Positions 9,401 through 21,200 are shown, counted from the first letter of the stretch. The stretch is 64,000 bases of DNA from Silene latifolia (GCF_048544455.1 NC_133536.1:201937325-202001324), one strand, 5' to 3'. The notes: generated by a model not told the origin, from the letters alone. Translations and numbers: made by a program.

Positions 9401-12309
9401 TATATAAATTTTAACACAAAAAAACTAACATATATGTAGAAAAACATGGTCAGTATTGCCTCGGACAAAGAGAAAAGTCAAATGGGTAGATTGGATTCAA
9501 GGAGAGGGGGGATTACTTACGTTAGATCTTAGATTCGAGTGTAATTTTTCCTATAACCTCGATCCTTTAATTTTGGCACCTATACTGTTCACCAAACGTC
9601 TTTATATTATGTTGCTTCCAAATTTTATTTAAATGGGGCTTCCTTTGTTTGCAGTTTCAAAGTATCAACACGATGATGCTAAGAGAATGATCATTAGGTT
9701 GGAGCAGAATGCTTATTCATTTATGCAAAGAACAACAGCATCTCATGGTGCACTTGCAGTTTTGTATGGTCGACATTCAAAACACTATATTAAGAAACAG
9801 GAGGTACTTCTAGTATGCTGTCTCTGGTTGTCATCATTTCTCCTGTAGCTACCTGACTATGGTGACTCTACATAATCTTCTTGAATTTCTTAGGTGTTGA
9901 TTGGCCGAGGAACAGCTGATGTTCCTGTCGACATTGATCTGGGCAGAGAAGGACGCGCAAATAAGATATCAAGGCGGCAGGTGATTCTTCGACCATTACT
10001 TAGTTGTAGTTTTAGTCTCGTTGGTGTCCAAACTTTGCTCATGGCGTACATTCCAGACTGCTTGTTGTCTCTCGTAACTTGTGCGCTCTGCGGTTGTTGA
10101 ATCATTATGAGGTAATATGACCACCCCCTACTGTACAGCTTCATCAGAGAAATCTGATCCCTTGATCAACTTCTTATTATCATCATTAATTACAACTTAT
10201 GGGGAAGTAATACTACTAGACCCTTACATGTAAAAACACGTCCTATGAATCACTTCTAGAAGCCAATTTTGGAGGCCATAGGTTTTGAAAGGTTTATTAT
10301 CTAAAAATCAAATTGCTTCTGTATAAATTGAGATTGTTTATGCTATGGAGTTCCTTCAAAAGTGTCAAACTGTCAATGCCTCGTCATTTTTCGTCAAAAA
10401 CTACTCTCTCGACCTCATTTATACTGTCACCATTTGTTTACTCCAATAGTTTTCATAGATAAAAAAAGCGACAAATTTAATTTGTATCCTTTAATTGGAA
10501 ATAATAGTGGTCGAAGTTGATATGAGAGGGACAGTAAATTTGATGGTGGTACTGATATTTAAGAAAAGGACCAACTATAGGTTTGTTAGTAATACCTTCA
10601 ACACACAAAAAAAGAGGGAAAGTAGTCTCCTTGGTATGCTAGTATCGTTCATTTTCTTCCTGATCATTTTCTTGATAACATCAGCTCTTTTCACTTTTCG
10701 GCCACTTCACTCTGAAACTTCGTCTGGCAACTAGGAGACTAATGTTTTATTTTTAGTCAACAGTTGCCCGTGTTTGGCTATAATAGGCTGCTTGATGGCT
10801 CACCTAGCTGCCTGTGTTAAAGGAAAATGGTAAGGACTACAGTTTTGGTCTTTTGGACCTGGATGTGGACCTGGTGGAGGTGGTGTCTGCTGTTATACCT
10901 ATTTGAGAGCAACCTTCTCTATATCATTGATCTGGTCCTTACTTTAGGACATGTGGGTCTGTCACCATAAGCTACCCCAGCTGCGTTTCAGTGTTTAGAA
11001 GTATATATTATAGACAAAGGTAGCCTAATAAAGTGTAGAAGGAAACAAGTTAACAATATTAGCCCAGACCCCCCATTGCCTCAAGGGCTTCGGCAAATGG
11101 TGTGATAAGGGAGGGTTGAATATAGCCAGTCTTATCCCGGTGCTAACAACATGAGCTCTTTAAGGACGACCGATTAACCAAATAGCGTCTAGAGTTGCAT
11201 CAAATGCTACTTCACATCAGGGTACCACAACCAATTTACTGAGCCACTTTACTCTATTCCGTTATAATCTGAAAGTAAAGAATAGGGAATTTAACACTAC
11301 ATAACGTCATAACTAGCCGAACGCCCGAACCACTCCAGGCACCACGTCATGAAACTCTACTACTTCCCCAATCTTTCAAGCAGCTATAAGATATACACAC
11401 TCAGCAATGCCTGTTGGCTCTTCCACCATTTTTCTTTCTTCATAGTCCAGAGGAAAAGAATTATTAGTCTAACCTTATTTGATTAGTGGAACCAATTCCT
11501 GGAGAGCTTAGACCCCACTCAATCCTTGAAATATTTACACATACACACTTTCTGCTGGCTTCCTCCACCTCACAGTTGTCATGTTATATTGTGAAGTGTT
11601 CATTACTTCATTTCATGGCTGCACAGCTGTGTACTAGAAGTCTAGAACTGATTTACTTTGTTCGATATTGTACAGGCAATTATGAAAATGGAAAATGATG
11701 GAACTTTTAGCGTGAGGAACATGGGAAAATGTTCAATCTATGTGAACAGCAAAGAAATACTTCACGGACAAATCCTTGCTCTTCATTCGAATTGCTTGAT
11801 TGAGGTACGTACCTTCATCAGTTGAAGTTCTCTTGTAAGTTTGTTGCGTGAGGAACATGGGAAAATGTTCAATTATTTGTTGCTTGAATACATAAATGAA
11901 ACAGCTTTTCGAATGTGCTTCTTTTCTTTGTATATACTTTATCCATTTAGATTCTTAGCATTTCCGTTTTTGTTATTTCAAATCAATTTGCTACGTTTCT
12001 CCTTTTGGGTAAATAATGGACTAAATAATCCTTCAGAACTCTGCCTTTCATTGTCCATCCACCTTCTTTATTTGAAAATGCAGCAAGTCCAAATGAACGA
12101 TACTGTTTTTCCATCGTCCGTGTTGCGTTATCAATAGTTGTTTCAGAGTTTTGTAATTGTAGTTGGATCAATGTGGTTAAAAGTTGCATGATATGTTTGT
12201 TCTACAGATCAGAGGGATACCATTCATATTCGAAATAAATCCTTCAATGGTGAAGAAATACTTGGGTCGCACAGCACAAAAAGCGGATGCTAAAAGGCCG
12301 AGAGTTTAA
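6461..12309 (+). CDS. MCRS1: Microspherule protein 1-like (MCRS_N + FHA) nuclear protein, EMB1967 type; seven coding exons
   Basis: Coding exons: 6461-6529, 6703-8595, 8691-8745, 9655-9803, 9894-9980, 11676-11804, 12208-12309. All introns are GT-AG, phases agree, and the product is 827 aa. Residues 1-90 form the MCRS_N domain (WIPKDDFLLKKAIE, then RFTFKELQDRWHALLYDP). The middle, in one large exon, is long, acidic and low in recognisable structure. It contains SILRRSQSEANK and LHRTHSVDEIG, which look like phosphosite-type linear motifs. The C-terminus (about 722-815) is an FHA domain: VLIGRG, DIDLGREGRANKISRRQ, SIYVNSKE, CLIEIRG, FIFEIN. The family reads phospho-threonine marks in chromatin complexes (INO80 and NSL in animals); Arabidopsis EMB1967 is the embryo-essential relative. 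I chose the ATG at 6461 because it opens the conserved MGALAPVTQWIP start. Large introns 3 and 5 hold transposon debris. No defects seen. The family call is firm; orthology to EMB1967 itself is inferred. Confidence 0.9.
8746..9654 (+). other. Intron 3 of the MCRS1-like gene
   Basis: A GT-AG intron of 909 bp between the exons encoding ILDMDLGSDDQDS and SKYQHDDAKRM. It is AT-rich and non-coding. I recognise no complete mobile element in it. Confidence 0.8.
9981..11675 (+). other. Intron 5 of the MCRS1-like gene, enlarged by repeats
   Basis: A 1.7-kb intron splitting the FHA domain after ISRRQ. It contains a minus-strand SINE-like 3' segment (about 11054-11185). A patch near 10395-10530 starts ACTCTCTCGACCTCATTTAT and resembles one end of a decayed Stowaway-type MITE. 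The rest is unassigned. Confidence 0.7.
11054..11185 (-). mobile_element. SINE fragment (Au/TS-like 3' region)
   Basis: On the minus strand the order is GGTCGTCC, CACCGGGATAAGACTGG, CAACCCTCCCTTATC, GAGGCAATGGGG and GGGCTAATATTGTT. This matches the common 3' part of plant tRNA-derived SINEs (GTCGTCGGAAACAGCC, GGTAAGGCTGCGTAC, CGACCC..CCC, GGGAGCC..CACTGGGGTAA). The tRNA-like 5' part is not evident. It lies antisense in intron 5 of the MCRS1-like gene. Confidence 0.5.
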
Positions 12310-12566
12310 TTAGTAGGACAGACCTCGATGTGCTTGTTTACTGCACTTTCTTTGGTCGTTAACTTAAGGCGTAGGCGTGTATTAGGAGGTGGATGTATGT
12401 AACTTGCTGACATGGTAGGACTTACTGGGCATAGGCACTTGGCATTTGCTATTCGTCAGCTTGTAAATTAAAATAGCTTAGTCAAAGATAGAACTATCTA
12501 GCAAACTTCCAGCATGTGAATGGTTGAGGAGCAAATTATTCTCGGTTATTTAAAATCCAGTAAGTG

Positions 12567-12727
12567 TGGCACATGCTCTTGCGCATGTCGAACCTAGAAT
12601 TACTGGTAGATGCCTGTGGTCGGATTCGTTACCTCCGGCTGCTGCATGTGATGCTGTACGGTTTGATTTATTATTAATATAGTCAATACCTTCTGGTGTT
12701 CTTCTCCAAAAAAAAAAAAAAAAAAAT
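12567..12727 (+). mobile_element. Severely 5'-truncated LINE insertion with target duplication
   Basis: About 140 bp resembling the extreme C-terminus and 3' UTR of an L1-type LINE (frame with VEPRITGRCLWSDSLPPAA) ends in a pure A run at about 12708-12726. The direct repeat TCCAGTAAGTG flanks it at 12556-12566 and 12728-12738. Eleven identical bases flanking a poly(A)-ended segment mark a target-primed reverse-transcription insertion. It lies 250 bp past the stop codon of the MCRS1-like gene, in or just after its 3' UTR. Confidence 0.8.
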
Positions 12728-12789
12728 TCCAGTAAGTGCACGTAACGTAACTCTTGGTCTTGTCCTCAAGCTGGTTACATTTAATTTAA

Positions 12790-13240
12790 TACCGATGCAG
12801 CTATATATGGCCATGGAGAAGTGGGTCTAGGAGTTGAGGGGTGGAATGAGGATGGGAAAGTGGTTGTATTGGGCTGCTGAAGGGTTAAAGCGAACTGGGA
12901 TCCCTGGATAGCTGAAGCCAAGGCCGTAGATTATGATGTTGAGGTTGCTACGAGAAATCGAGGATGGAGATAAGAGAAGTTGAGATAGAAAGTGATGGCA
13001 AGACGGTCATCGATGTGGTGAAACTTGGTGGTAGCAATAGAGGTCATTTTGGTTTGTGACTTTGTGTGCAACTGATATTTGCTTTTTCTCGGAGCTTTTT
13101 TCAAGTTGTGTGTGAAACGTGGGTGAAAAACCATAGCACAGACTACAGAGTGGTGCGATTGTGCTCTTCAGTCGCTGAATGTTTGTACGTTGATAATTTT
13201 CCGGATGCTGTTTTGGCATTGGCGGACTTTGATCTATAAA
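12790..13240 (+). pseudogene. Decayed LINE RNase H fragment
   Basis: In broken frames one can read NTDAAIYGHGEVGLGVEGW, then EVEIESDGKTVIDVV, and near the end CALQSLNVCT with LADFDL and a stop. This is the order of an RVT_3-type RNase H domain at the end of an L1-type ORF2. Stops and frame changes show it is dead. No poly(A) tail follows directly, so its 3' end is unclear. Confidence 0.6.
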
Positions 13241-13344
13241 CACTCCATTTTTCCACAAAATTAAAGTCCAATGTTCTTGTAAGTTTCCATGTCATACTCA
13301 CTTAAAGAGGCGCAAACTATCTATGTGCTGATATTAACCTAATA

Positions 13345-13605
13345 CTCCCTCCATTCAACTCCACTTTACATGTTTGCTTTATCACGTTTGTCAACACGAT
13401 TTTTACGCGGTAAATATTTTTAGCTACGTATTTGCAAAAATTATAATAGTTAGATATTTTTAATGTACTCTTAAAGACGAATCAAATAAGATCCCACCAC
13501 ATGAATATATTTTAACTTATGTATCGAGAGAAAATTGAAGTTGAATGTCCGCTTGTGAATAATGTGCAAAAGAGAAACATGCGAAGTGGAGTTGAATGGA
13601 GGGAG
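13345..13605. mobile_element. Stowaway-like (Tc1/mariner) MITE, 261 bp
   Basis: Perfect 22-bp terminal inverted repeats begin CTCCCTCCATTCAACTCCAC at 13345 and are mirrored up to 13605. They are flanked on both sides by TA, the Tc1/mariner target duplication. The interior is AT-rich with no coding capacity. CTCCCTCC-type ends are standard for Stowaway MITEs. The perfect repeats suggest a rather young copy. It ends 60 bp from the tRNA-Gly gene. Confidence 0.9.
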
Positions 13606-13665
13606 TATTCCATAGTCCATACGATACATTGCAGCAATACGAGACTATTAAATAAAAAAAAACTT

Positions 13666-13737
13666 TGCGTCTGCCGGGAGTCGAACCCAGGTCTATTGCT
13701 TGGAAGGCAATTATCCTAACCGTTGGACTACAGACGC
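13666..13737 (-). tRNA. tRNA-Gly (anticodon TCC)
   Basis: On the minus strand a 72-nt cloverleaf starts GCGTCTGTAGTCCAACGG. The acceptor stem is GCGTCTG/CAGACGC, the anticodon stem ATTGC/GCAAT with loop CTTCCAA (anticodon TCC), and the T arm contains TTCGA. No CCA is encoded, as in nuclear genes, and there is no intron. A T-rich run just 3' (minus strand) suits a Pol III terminator. Confidence 0.95.
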
Positions 13738-13874
13738 GAGTGTTGTTCACTAAGTGATGCAGAAGTTAATATACCAAAAACTTTGTCTGCATCTTTTCGG
13801 GTGGAAGCAATGGGCAAAAGAGGTTAACCACATATATGAAATATATAAGACAAAAACGCATAGCTATCAACCAA

Positions 13875-13947
13875 GCCCGTCTAGCTCAGTTGGTAGAGCG
13901 CAAGGCTCTTAACCTTGTGGTCGTGGGTTCGAGCCCCACGGTGGGCG
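13875..13947 (+). tRNA. tRNA-Lys (anticodon CTT)
   Basis: A 73-nt cloverleaf, GCCCGTCTAGCTCAGTTGG at the 5' end, has anticodon loop CTCTTAA (anticodon CTT) and T arm GGTTCGAGCC. Acceptor pairing GCCCGTC/GGTGGGC includes two G-T pairs. Just upstream is ATCAACCAA; CAA motifs there are typical Pol III start sites of plant tRNA genes. T runs follow within 30 bp. It is divergent from the tRNA-Gly gene 137 bp away. Confidence 0.95.
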
Positions 13948-14039
13948 TTTTCCATCTATTTTTGTTCTTTTTGTCTGTTGAGCAATCCGCCCCCCTCCCT
14001 TTTCTTGATGATATTTTAAGAGTCACATATAGATAATAC

Positions 14040-14849
14040 TATTATTAAAATGGGTCAATATAAGTTTTTTTTTATTTTTGTTAATAGGTATGCATTCTGT
14101 TTTGGTCTTGTGTATGTTATTTGTTTAAAAATATTAATCTCGCTGCAATTGTTATAGGTCAAAAAAATAATTTATATTTTTTAATATATGAGTACTTTAT
14201 TTAGTGTTATCATTATCATTGCATACACAAATACTTGATTAGTAAAAAACAGTCTTATTTAATACTTTAACTACTTTTTTCTCTCTCATATGGTTATATT
14301 TGGATATGTTTTACTTTAGCTTTTTTTTTGTAAAATCGTGTTACACAAAGACTAGCTAACTGAATTAGATATGGTACATTAGTTGTTATGAGACAGTTAT
14401 ACATAGTACACGATGTTATAAGGTACGAAGTAAGAAACACAACAACCGGTTGCGCGTCACATAAAACTTGTCTTGACCTTTTAAGAAATTATTGGGAAAA
14501 ACGAATATACCACGTCATTGTACACCCTACGCAATGAGAATATGAGGAGAATACAAATTATGACTCTTTATTGGTTGTGGTGTACGATAATCTTGTACTC
14601 CCAATGTACTGTACCTACCGAGTACCAATATTGGCATGTCTTATTTCCAAACTAGCTTTTGGAATTCAATCTTGCACGATGTATATACCTTATTTCGATA
14701 AATATTTTAAAATCAACTCATTTCATTTGATTTTTTTTTAATATTTTTAAACATTATATAAACTTCAAAATTAAGTAAGATTCTTCAAAATTAAGGGTAG
14801 TTGGATACTTGGATAATTGGATTCACTCATATTTTAAACATAAATATTA
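14040..14849. other. AT-rich intergenic DNA, nothing recognised
   Basis: Between the tRNA pair and the MITE before the methyltransferase gene I see only AT-rich sequence without long open frames, clear inverted-repeat ends or gene-like motifs. Confidence 0.6.
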
Positions 14850-15019
14850 CCCCCTCCGTCCCGATTAATTGTTATTATTTGATTTTGGCACAAAGATCAA
14901 GAAAAGGGGGGGAGTCAATTACTCATGATAAGTGGACTAAATTGCTTATTAAGTTCGAGGATAATAATTGAGTGAGACACTCAAAATAAAACAGAACAAT
15001 AAATAACCGGGACATAGGG
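14850..15019. mobile_element. Degenerate Stowaway-like MITE in the PMT23-like promoter
   Basis: The left end CCCCTCCGTCCCGATTAATT and the right end, read inverted, CCCTATGTCCCGGTTATTTA are imperfect inverted repeats of the CTCCCTCCGTCCC type, about 170 bp apart. The left end is preceded by TA. The copy ends about 240 bp before the ATG of the methyltransferase gene and so may form part of its promoter. Confidence 0.7.
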
Positions 15020-15257
15020 CATTTCTAGGTTTGCTAAATTGAGCTAATCAAGCCATTTCACTTCCAATCCCCCATACATAATCAAACTTTATCAACTACT
15101 TTAATCCTAATTAATCAACCTCCTCCACCCAATTAAACTAATCTTCCTTTCTAAGTTTCATCTCTGATCTTCTGACACACTCTGACACCTCACACGCACT
15201 CTCATGACACAATCACTCTAACAATTTCTCTCTCTGTTACTTATGTGATCTTCAACA
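15020..15257 (+). promoter_or_regulatory. Probable core promoter and 5' UTR of the PMT23-like gene
   Basis: C/T-rich sequence with short CT runs (TTTCTCTCTCTGTTAC) leads to the start site context TTCAACAATGGCG, which is close to the favoured plant initiation context AACAATGGC. I cannot place a convincing TATA box. Confidence 0.4.
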
Positions 15258-18200
15258 ATGGCGACACCTTCTTCTCTACAATCCTTATTCCGCCATGAAA
15301 ACAAATATCCTTTCTTCTTCGCTTTCTCCATTATTTTCCTCACCGCCTCTCTCCTCTTCCTCCTCCCTTCTTCCCACTTCTCTCTGTTTTCTTCTTCCCC
15401 TCTCCTCCACCAACCATCGCCGACAATCAATCCGTCAAACGACGTCGTTCTCGATTCGCCACCGACAGTTCCGGCAGCCGATGCAGTTCAAGGATCGCCG
15501 GAGCTTTCGCAAGATTCGCCGAAAGAGGCCGTTGATGAATCGCCGGATGACGAGGTGTCGGATGTACGGCGAGGTTCGCCGGAGGTAGCGAAGGGGAAGG
15601 ATGATGATAGGGTTAGGGTTAGGGTTACGGTAGGCGAGATAGAGTACGATGAGGAGATGATGAAATTAGAGTGGGGAGTGTGTAAGGGACTGTCAGCGGT
15701 GGATTACATACCGTGTTTGGATAATTGGAAGGCGATAAAGGCGCTGAAATCAAGGCGGCATATGGAGCATAGGGAACGACATTGTCCTGAGGCGAAACCG
15801 CGGTGTTTGGTGCCTTTGCCGAGTGGTTATAAGGTTCCTATCCTGTGGCCTAAGAGCAGGGACATGGTGAGATTGTTTGTTGCCTTTTATTCTTGGTAAG
15901 ATTAATATTCGGGTTTATGAATTGTCCGATATTTTGTGTGAGACCGTTGTATGCAACTAAACAAGTCTTGAATTCTATTATGAATCAAGGGATATGGAGT
16001 GAAATGCCTAAGGGGCAATTGTCATGAGTTAGTTATACGATTGATACAAATCGCGAATGACTTGAATTGGTAAGGGGCAATTGTTGATTAGTACAACTCG
16101 TAAGGAGGCGTAAGGGTTTATACGATTGATACATATCATGGATGACGGAATTAAAACCCCATTTGAATTCTTAGTCATCACCTTAAATCATAGTGACTAG
16201 TGTAATGTGTATGCTCTAGAGTGCAATGTGAGGGGTAATGTAATGAGGAGTGGCTTTTTAGTTCATGTAAGTAGATTAAAGTAGTTGTTCTTAGGGTAAA
16301 GTGTGTAGTTTAGTCACTTGCATTGTATGAGTTTTTGCAATGTTTAAAAAATGAGGGTATTTTGGTTAGAAATAAGAGAAAATTAGATAGATGAGCGCTT
16401 ATTTGTTTTATTGGAGAACTATAGGCTTGTTAATTTTAATGAGAAGCTCTATTTTATCACGATTCACGACTCCCCAGTCAAGCTCGGATTGGTATTACAA
16501 CAACAACAACAACAACATCAGAGCCTTAATCCCAAAATGATTTGGGGTCGGCTGACATGAATCATCCTTTCGAACCGTCCATGGGTGAGCGCACGCCTCA
16601 AAATGCGAATAAAAAAGGGGAAGATAAAAAACAAAAGAGAGAACGAAAATGTAATGGAAAGTCAAGGTGAACTTAGGGGTTTTAAAATCGAATTCCGTCT
16701 TTCTTTTATAAAAACTTAAAATTTAAATCGAGAGAAAAGATTAAAACGATTTTTAAAAACCGAAATAGAGTTAAGGATCCTAAATGAACCGGTAAAATCT
16801 ATAAGAAAGTGGTTGGTGAAAAAGTGTGTAATAAAGGAGAGAAAAATAAATAAATTAATTTCTTTAAATTAAATAAATAAAAAAAACACTAAATCTATCA
16901 AAAAACATCAAATACTAAAAATCCACATGTATCATTTCCCTCCATTGTGCCCTCTCCGTCACCATACTCTCCTCAAGCCCCAGAACTCTCATATCGTGCT
17001 CTATCACTCTCAACCATGTCTGTCTCGGTCTTCCTCTGCCTCTAGGGACCTTTTCTGTTCTCCAAGTCTCCAGCCTCCCTAATCAAAAGTCCATAGGTCT
17101 CCTTCTCACATGGCCAAACCATCTTAGTCGGTTTTCCATCATCTTGTCCTCTATTGGCGCCACTTTAACCTTTTCCCTAATCACCTCATTCCTTAACCGA
17201 TCTTTCCTTGTATGTCCGCACATCCACCTCAACATGCGCATCTCCGCCACACTCATCTTTTGAATGTGACAATGTTTCACGGCCCAACACTCGGAGTCGT
17301 AAAGTAGTAGAGCGAGCCTAATTGCCGTGCGATAAAATTTTCCCTTTAATCTTTGGGGCATATCTTTATCGCATAGAAACCCTGAAGCACTCTTCCATTT
17401 CAACCATCCCGCTTTAATTCTGTGAGCCACATCTCCGTCTAATTCCCCATCTTTTTGAATAATAGATCCTAGATATCTGAAGAAATCCGAACTCTCAACA
17501 ACATTCCCATCGAAAATAATACTCCCCGCCTCTGTCGATCTCAACCCCGCCACCTTAGTGAACTGACACCTCAAATACTCAGTCTTACTCCTGCTCAGCC
17601 TGAACCCACGAGTCTCTAAAGTCTGCCTCCACAATTCCAACTTTCTCTCCACCCCCTCTTTTGTCTCATCAATCAACACAATATCATCAGCAAACATCAT
17701 ACACCAAGGGATGTCGTCCTGAATATCCCTTGTCAACTCATCCATAACTATAGCAAAGAGAAAAGGACCAAGTGCGGAACCTTGATGCACCCCGATGGTA
17801 ATAGGAAATTCTTCCGTTCTCCCAACATTAGTGCGAACACTTGCACTAGCCCCCTCATACATGTCCTTTATGAGGTCAATATATTTTCGCGACACACCCT
17901 TTCTCGCCAAAGCCCACCAAAGTACTTCTCTTGGTACCCTATCATATGCCTTTTCCAAGTCAATAAAAACCATATGCAAATCCTTCTTCTTGTCCCGATG
18001 GTATTCCATCAACTGTCTCATGATAAAAATCGCATCCATAGTCGATCTCCCGGGCATAAATCCAAATTGGTTTTCCGAGATGTCTACATATCTCCTAAGC
18101 CTTTGCTCGATTACCCGCTCCCATAACTTCATTGTATGACTCATAAGTTTAATTCCCCGATAATTGGAACACTCTTGGACATCACCTTTGTTCTTGTACA

Positions 18201-21200
18201 AAGGGACAAGAGTGCTTTTCCTTCAAGCCGATGGCATCTTGTTGCTCCTCCAAATCTTGTTGAAGAGCATGGTTACCCATTCAATCCCTTTCTCCCCGAA
18301 GCACCTCCAAACTTCTATGGGTATACCATCCGGTCCCTCTGCTTTCTTTGACCCCATCTTCCTTAACGCCTTTCTAACTTCACTCTTTTGTATTCTACGC
18401 ACAAATTCCCGGTTAACCATGCTTGGTGTTACCTCTACATCCCCAAAACCTTGTTCCTGATGTCCATTGAATAAATTATCAAAGTAAGAACTCCATCTAG
18501 CCTTTATCTCGTTATCCTGAACCAGAACCTTGTCGTCCATATCTTTCACACACCTAACTCTCCCAATATCTCTCGTCTTTCGGTCTCTTATGCGAGCCAG
18601 TTTATAGATATCCTTCTCTCCTTCTCTCGTGTCCAACCTGGCATACACTTCTTGGTTAACTTTTGCCCTCGCATCCCGTACGGCCTTTTTAGCGGCTCGT
18701 CTAGCCTCCTTGTACTTTTCAAAGTTCTCATCACTCATGCATTTCCCCAAAACCTTATAGCATTCACGTTTAGTCTTTATCGCTTGTCTCACCACATCAT
18801 TCCACCAAGATGTGTCCTTCCTTGATGGTCTATTCCCTTTAGATTCCATTGCGGATAATTGTTTATAATTTGAGGTACTTTAAATAGAAAGAAAAATCTC
18901 AGTCGTCTAAGCCATATTTTTTATTTAATGGCTGTGTGAAAAAAATGAGGAGTAATGCATGATTTCGATTAATGGTAATCTGGAAAAGGATGTATGGAGT
19001 AACACATTAACCGAATGAGGAATGTGTCGCAGTGTATGCTTAAGACTTTTGAGTATATGACAAATGCTGTTGATTTTTCTCTTGGCTCTTTTGTCTCTGT
19101 AACCAGTGGTTCGGATGTACAAATTTTTGTTCTGGAATGTCGTCGGAAACAGCCTCTTTGTGTTGCCAACACAAGGGTAAGGCTTCGTACCCCCCCCCCC
19201 CCCCCCTCCCTCCTTTACCCCGCAATTTGCGGGAGCCATTGAGGGACTGGAGTAATGTTGTCGTAATGTCATTGGAAAATGTTGCTACTAAGGTTTCTCT
19301 TTACATTTTTTTTTTTCACACTATTATTTCTCTGTCATGGGGATCACCTGTATTGTACATCTACGATTCACATTTATCGGTTGTCATGTTGATGTCGTGC
19401 TTATTGCAATCAGATTTGTGCTGCTAACGTGTTCTCGGTGCAGATCTGGTATGACAATGTCCCTCACCCTAAGCTAGTGGACTACAAGAAGGATCAGCAC
19501 TGGGTTGTGAAGTCGGATGATCATTTCATTTTTCCTGGAGGTGGAACTCAGTTTAAGGAAGGTGTCACACATTATATTGACTTTATTGAGAAGGTATACC
19601 AAGTTTCCCAACTTTACAAGTATCACAAAAAATGCTCGACTGCATCAACCTGACATGGTCCATGTTACTTTGACACTTCACTTTTGTTGCTATACCCGTG
19701 CCTGACATGACACTCAAGAATATAGGCATGTTGTGAAACACTTAGTATGACAATAATATTGAATTTATTTGAGCCTTGTTTCTCCAACATCTCTATATTT
19801 CACTTACAATTTCTAAGATTTCAAATTTTAGCCTATATATTCGTTTAGAAGATGTGTCCCTGTCCCCGACCCTCATTTTAGGACAGGGTCATCGGCTACT
19901 CATGTCTACTTGTGTCGAGTCCGACACTTGGATATGTTTCTGTGTCCAACCCCATACTGTGACACGAGTGTGACTAAGATAAGGCATGACTAACCAGTTT
20001 GAATGGCTAAGACTGTAAGTTCATTTGAAGCAGGGTTTCCAGGTTGAATATATTCCCTTTTAGTCGAAATAATTTATCACAGAATACCATTTAGAAATGA
20101 ACTACATCAAGTTCTGTTTGCGTCTTTACAATCTTAGATAAAGTAAATGGATTGTATAAAAATCCAGCAGACCATATGTACAAACTAGGAGATCGTCCAT
20201 TTGGTTTGACATGCCTTTTTTTTTTTTTAAACTATTCTCCAGGCAATACCCGCAGTCAAATGGGGTCAGAACATTAGGGTTATATTGGACGTCGGCTGTG
20301 GTGTTGCCAGCTTTGGAGGGCATTTGTTGGACAGAGATGTTCTTACCATGTCATTGGCTCCTAAAGACGAACATGAAGCTCAAATACAATTTGCTTTAGA
20401 ACGTGGAATTCCTGCCACCCTTTCAGTCATTGGAACTCAACAGCTGACATTTCCAGACAATGCCTATGACCTCATACATTGTGCAAGGTGCAGAGTTCAC
20501 TGGGATGGAGACGGTAGTTTCTGAGAACCTTCATGAAACTAGTTTAGGCACTTCTTGCATTTGGTCTTTTTTTTATTGAGGATTTTGTTTATTGAGACTC
20601 TTGATTTACTACTAAGGTGTCCCCAAGTAGAGGTAATAAATTTTTAGTCAATAAACTATATCTAAGAGTTGAAAAAAAAATCACTCCGTAAAATGTATGT
20701 CATGTATAACAATGTCTTGAAAATTATTCAACCAGACACCTAAACAAATTTTCTGATTCGTCACTGCCTGTGAAGGAGTCTTTTTGGAATCTGCAATATG
20801 ATGTAATTGATCTTCGCAGGCGGTAGGCCTTTGCTGGAGCTCAATAGGGTTCTCAGACCTGGAGGGTTCTTCATCTGGTCCGCTACACCAGTATATCGTG
20901 ATGATCAAAAGGACATGACCGTATGGAACTGTAAGTCTATTTCTGAATGATAATTTTTTTTTTTTGAGGAAGCTGAATTATTTTCAGCCAGTGGTTAATG
21001 ACTGGTTGTTGTTGTCTTTGTCCTTTAAATTATACATATAATGTTGTGTCACAAAATTTCAGATCTAATTTTTTTTAACATTTGTATGGTATGCTTCCCT
21101 GCAGCTATGGTATCTTTAACAAAGTCAATGTGCTGGAAGGTAGTGGCAAAGACCATGATGTCGACAGGAGTTGGGCTAGTAGTATATCAGAAGCCGGTTT

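Noticed and set aside
15605-15635. Telomere-like GGGTTAGGGTTAGGG run
   Set aside because: It lies within PMT23-like exon 1 and encodes RVRVRVTV in the acidic stem; three units only, and not the plant TTTAGGG repeat.
19187-19208. Poly-C run as a possible structural (i-motif) element
   Set aside because: It sits at the naturally C-rich position of a SINE remnant and is best explained by homopolymer expansion or sequencing uncertainty.
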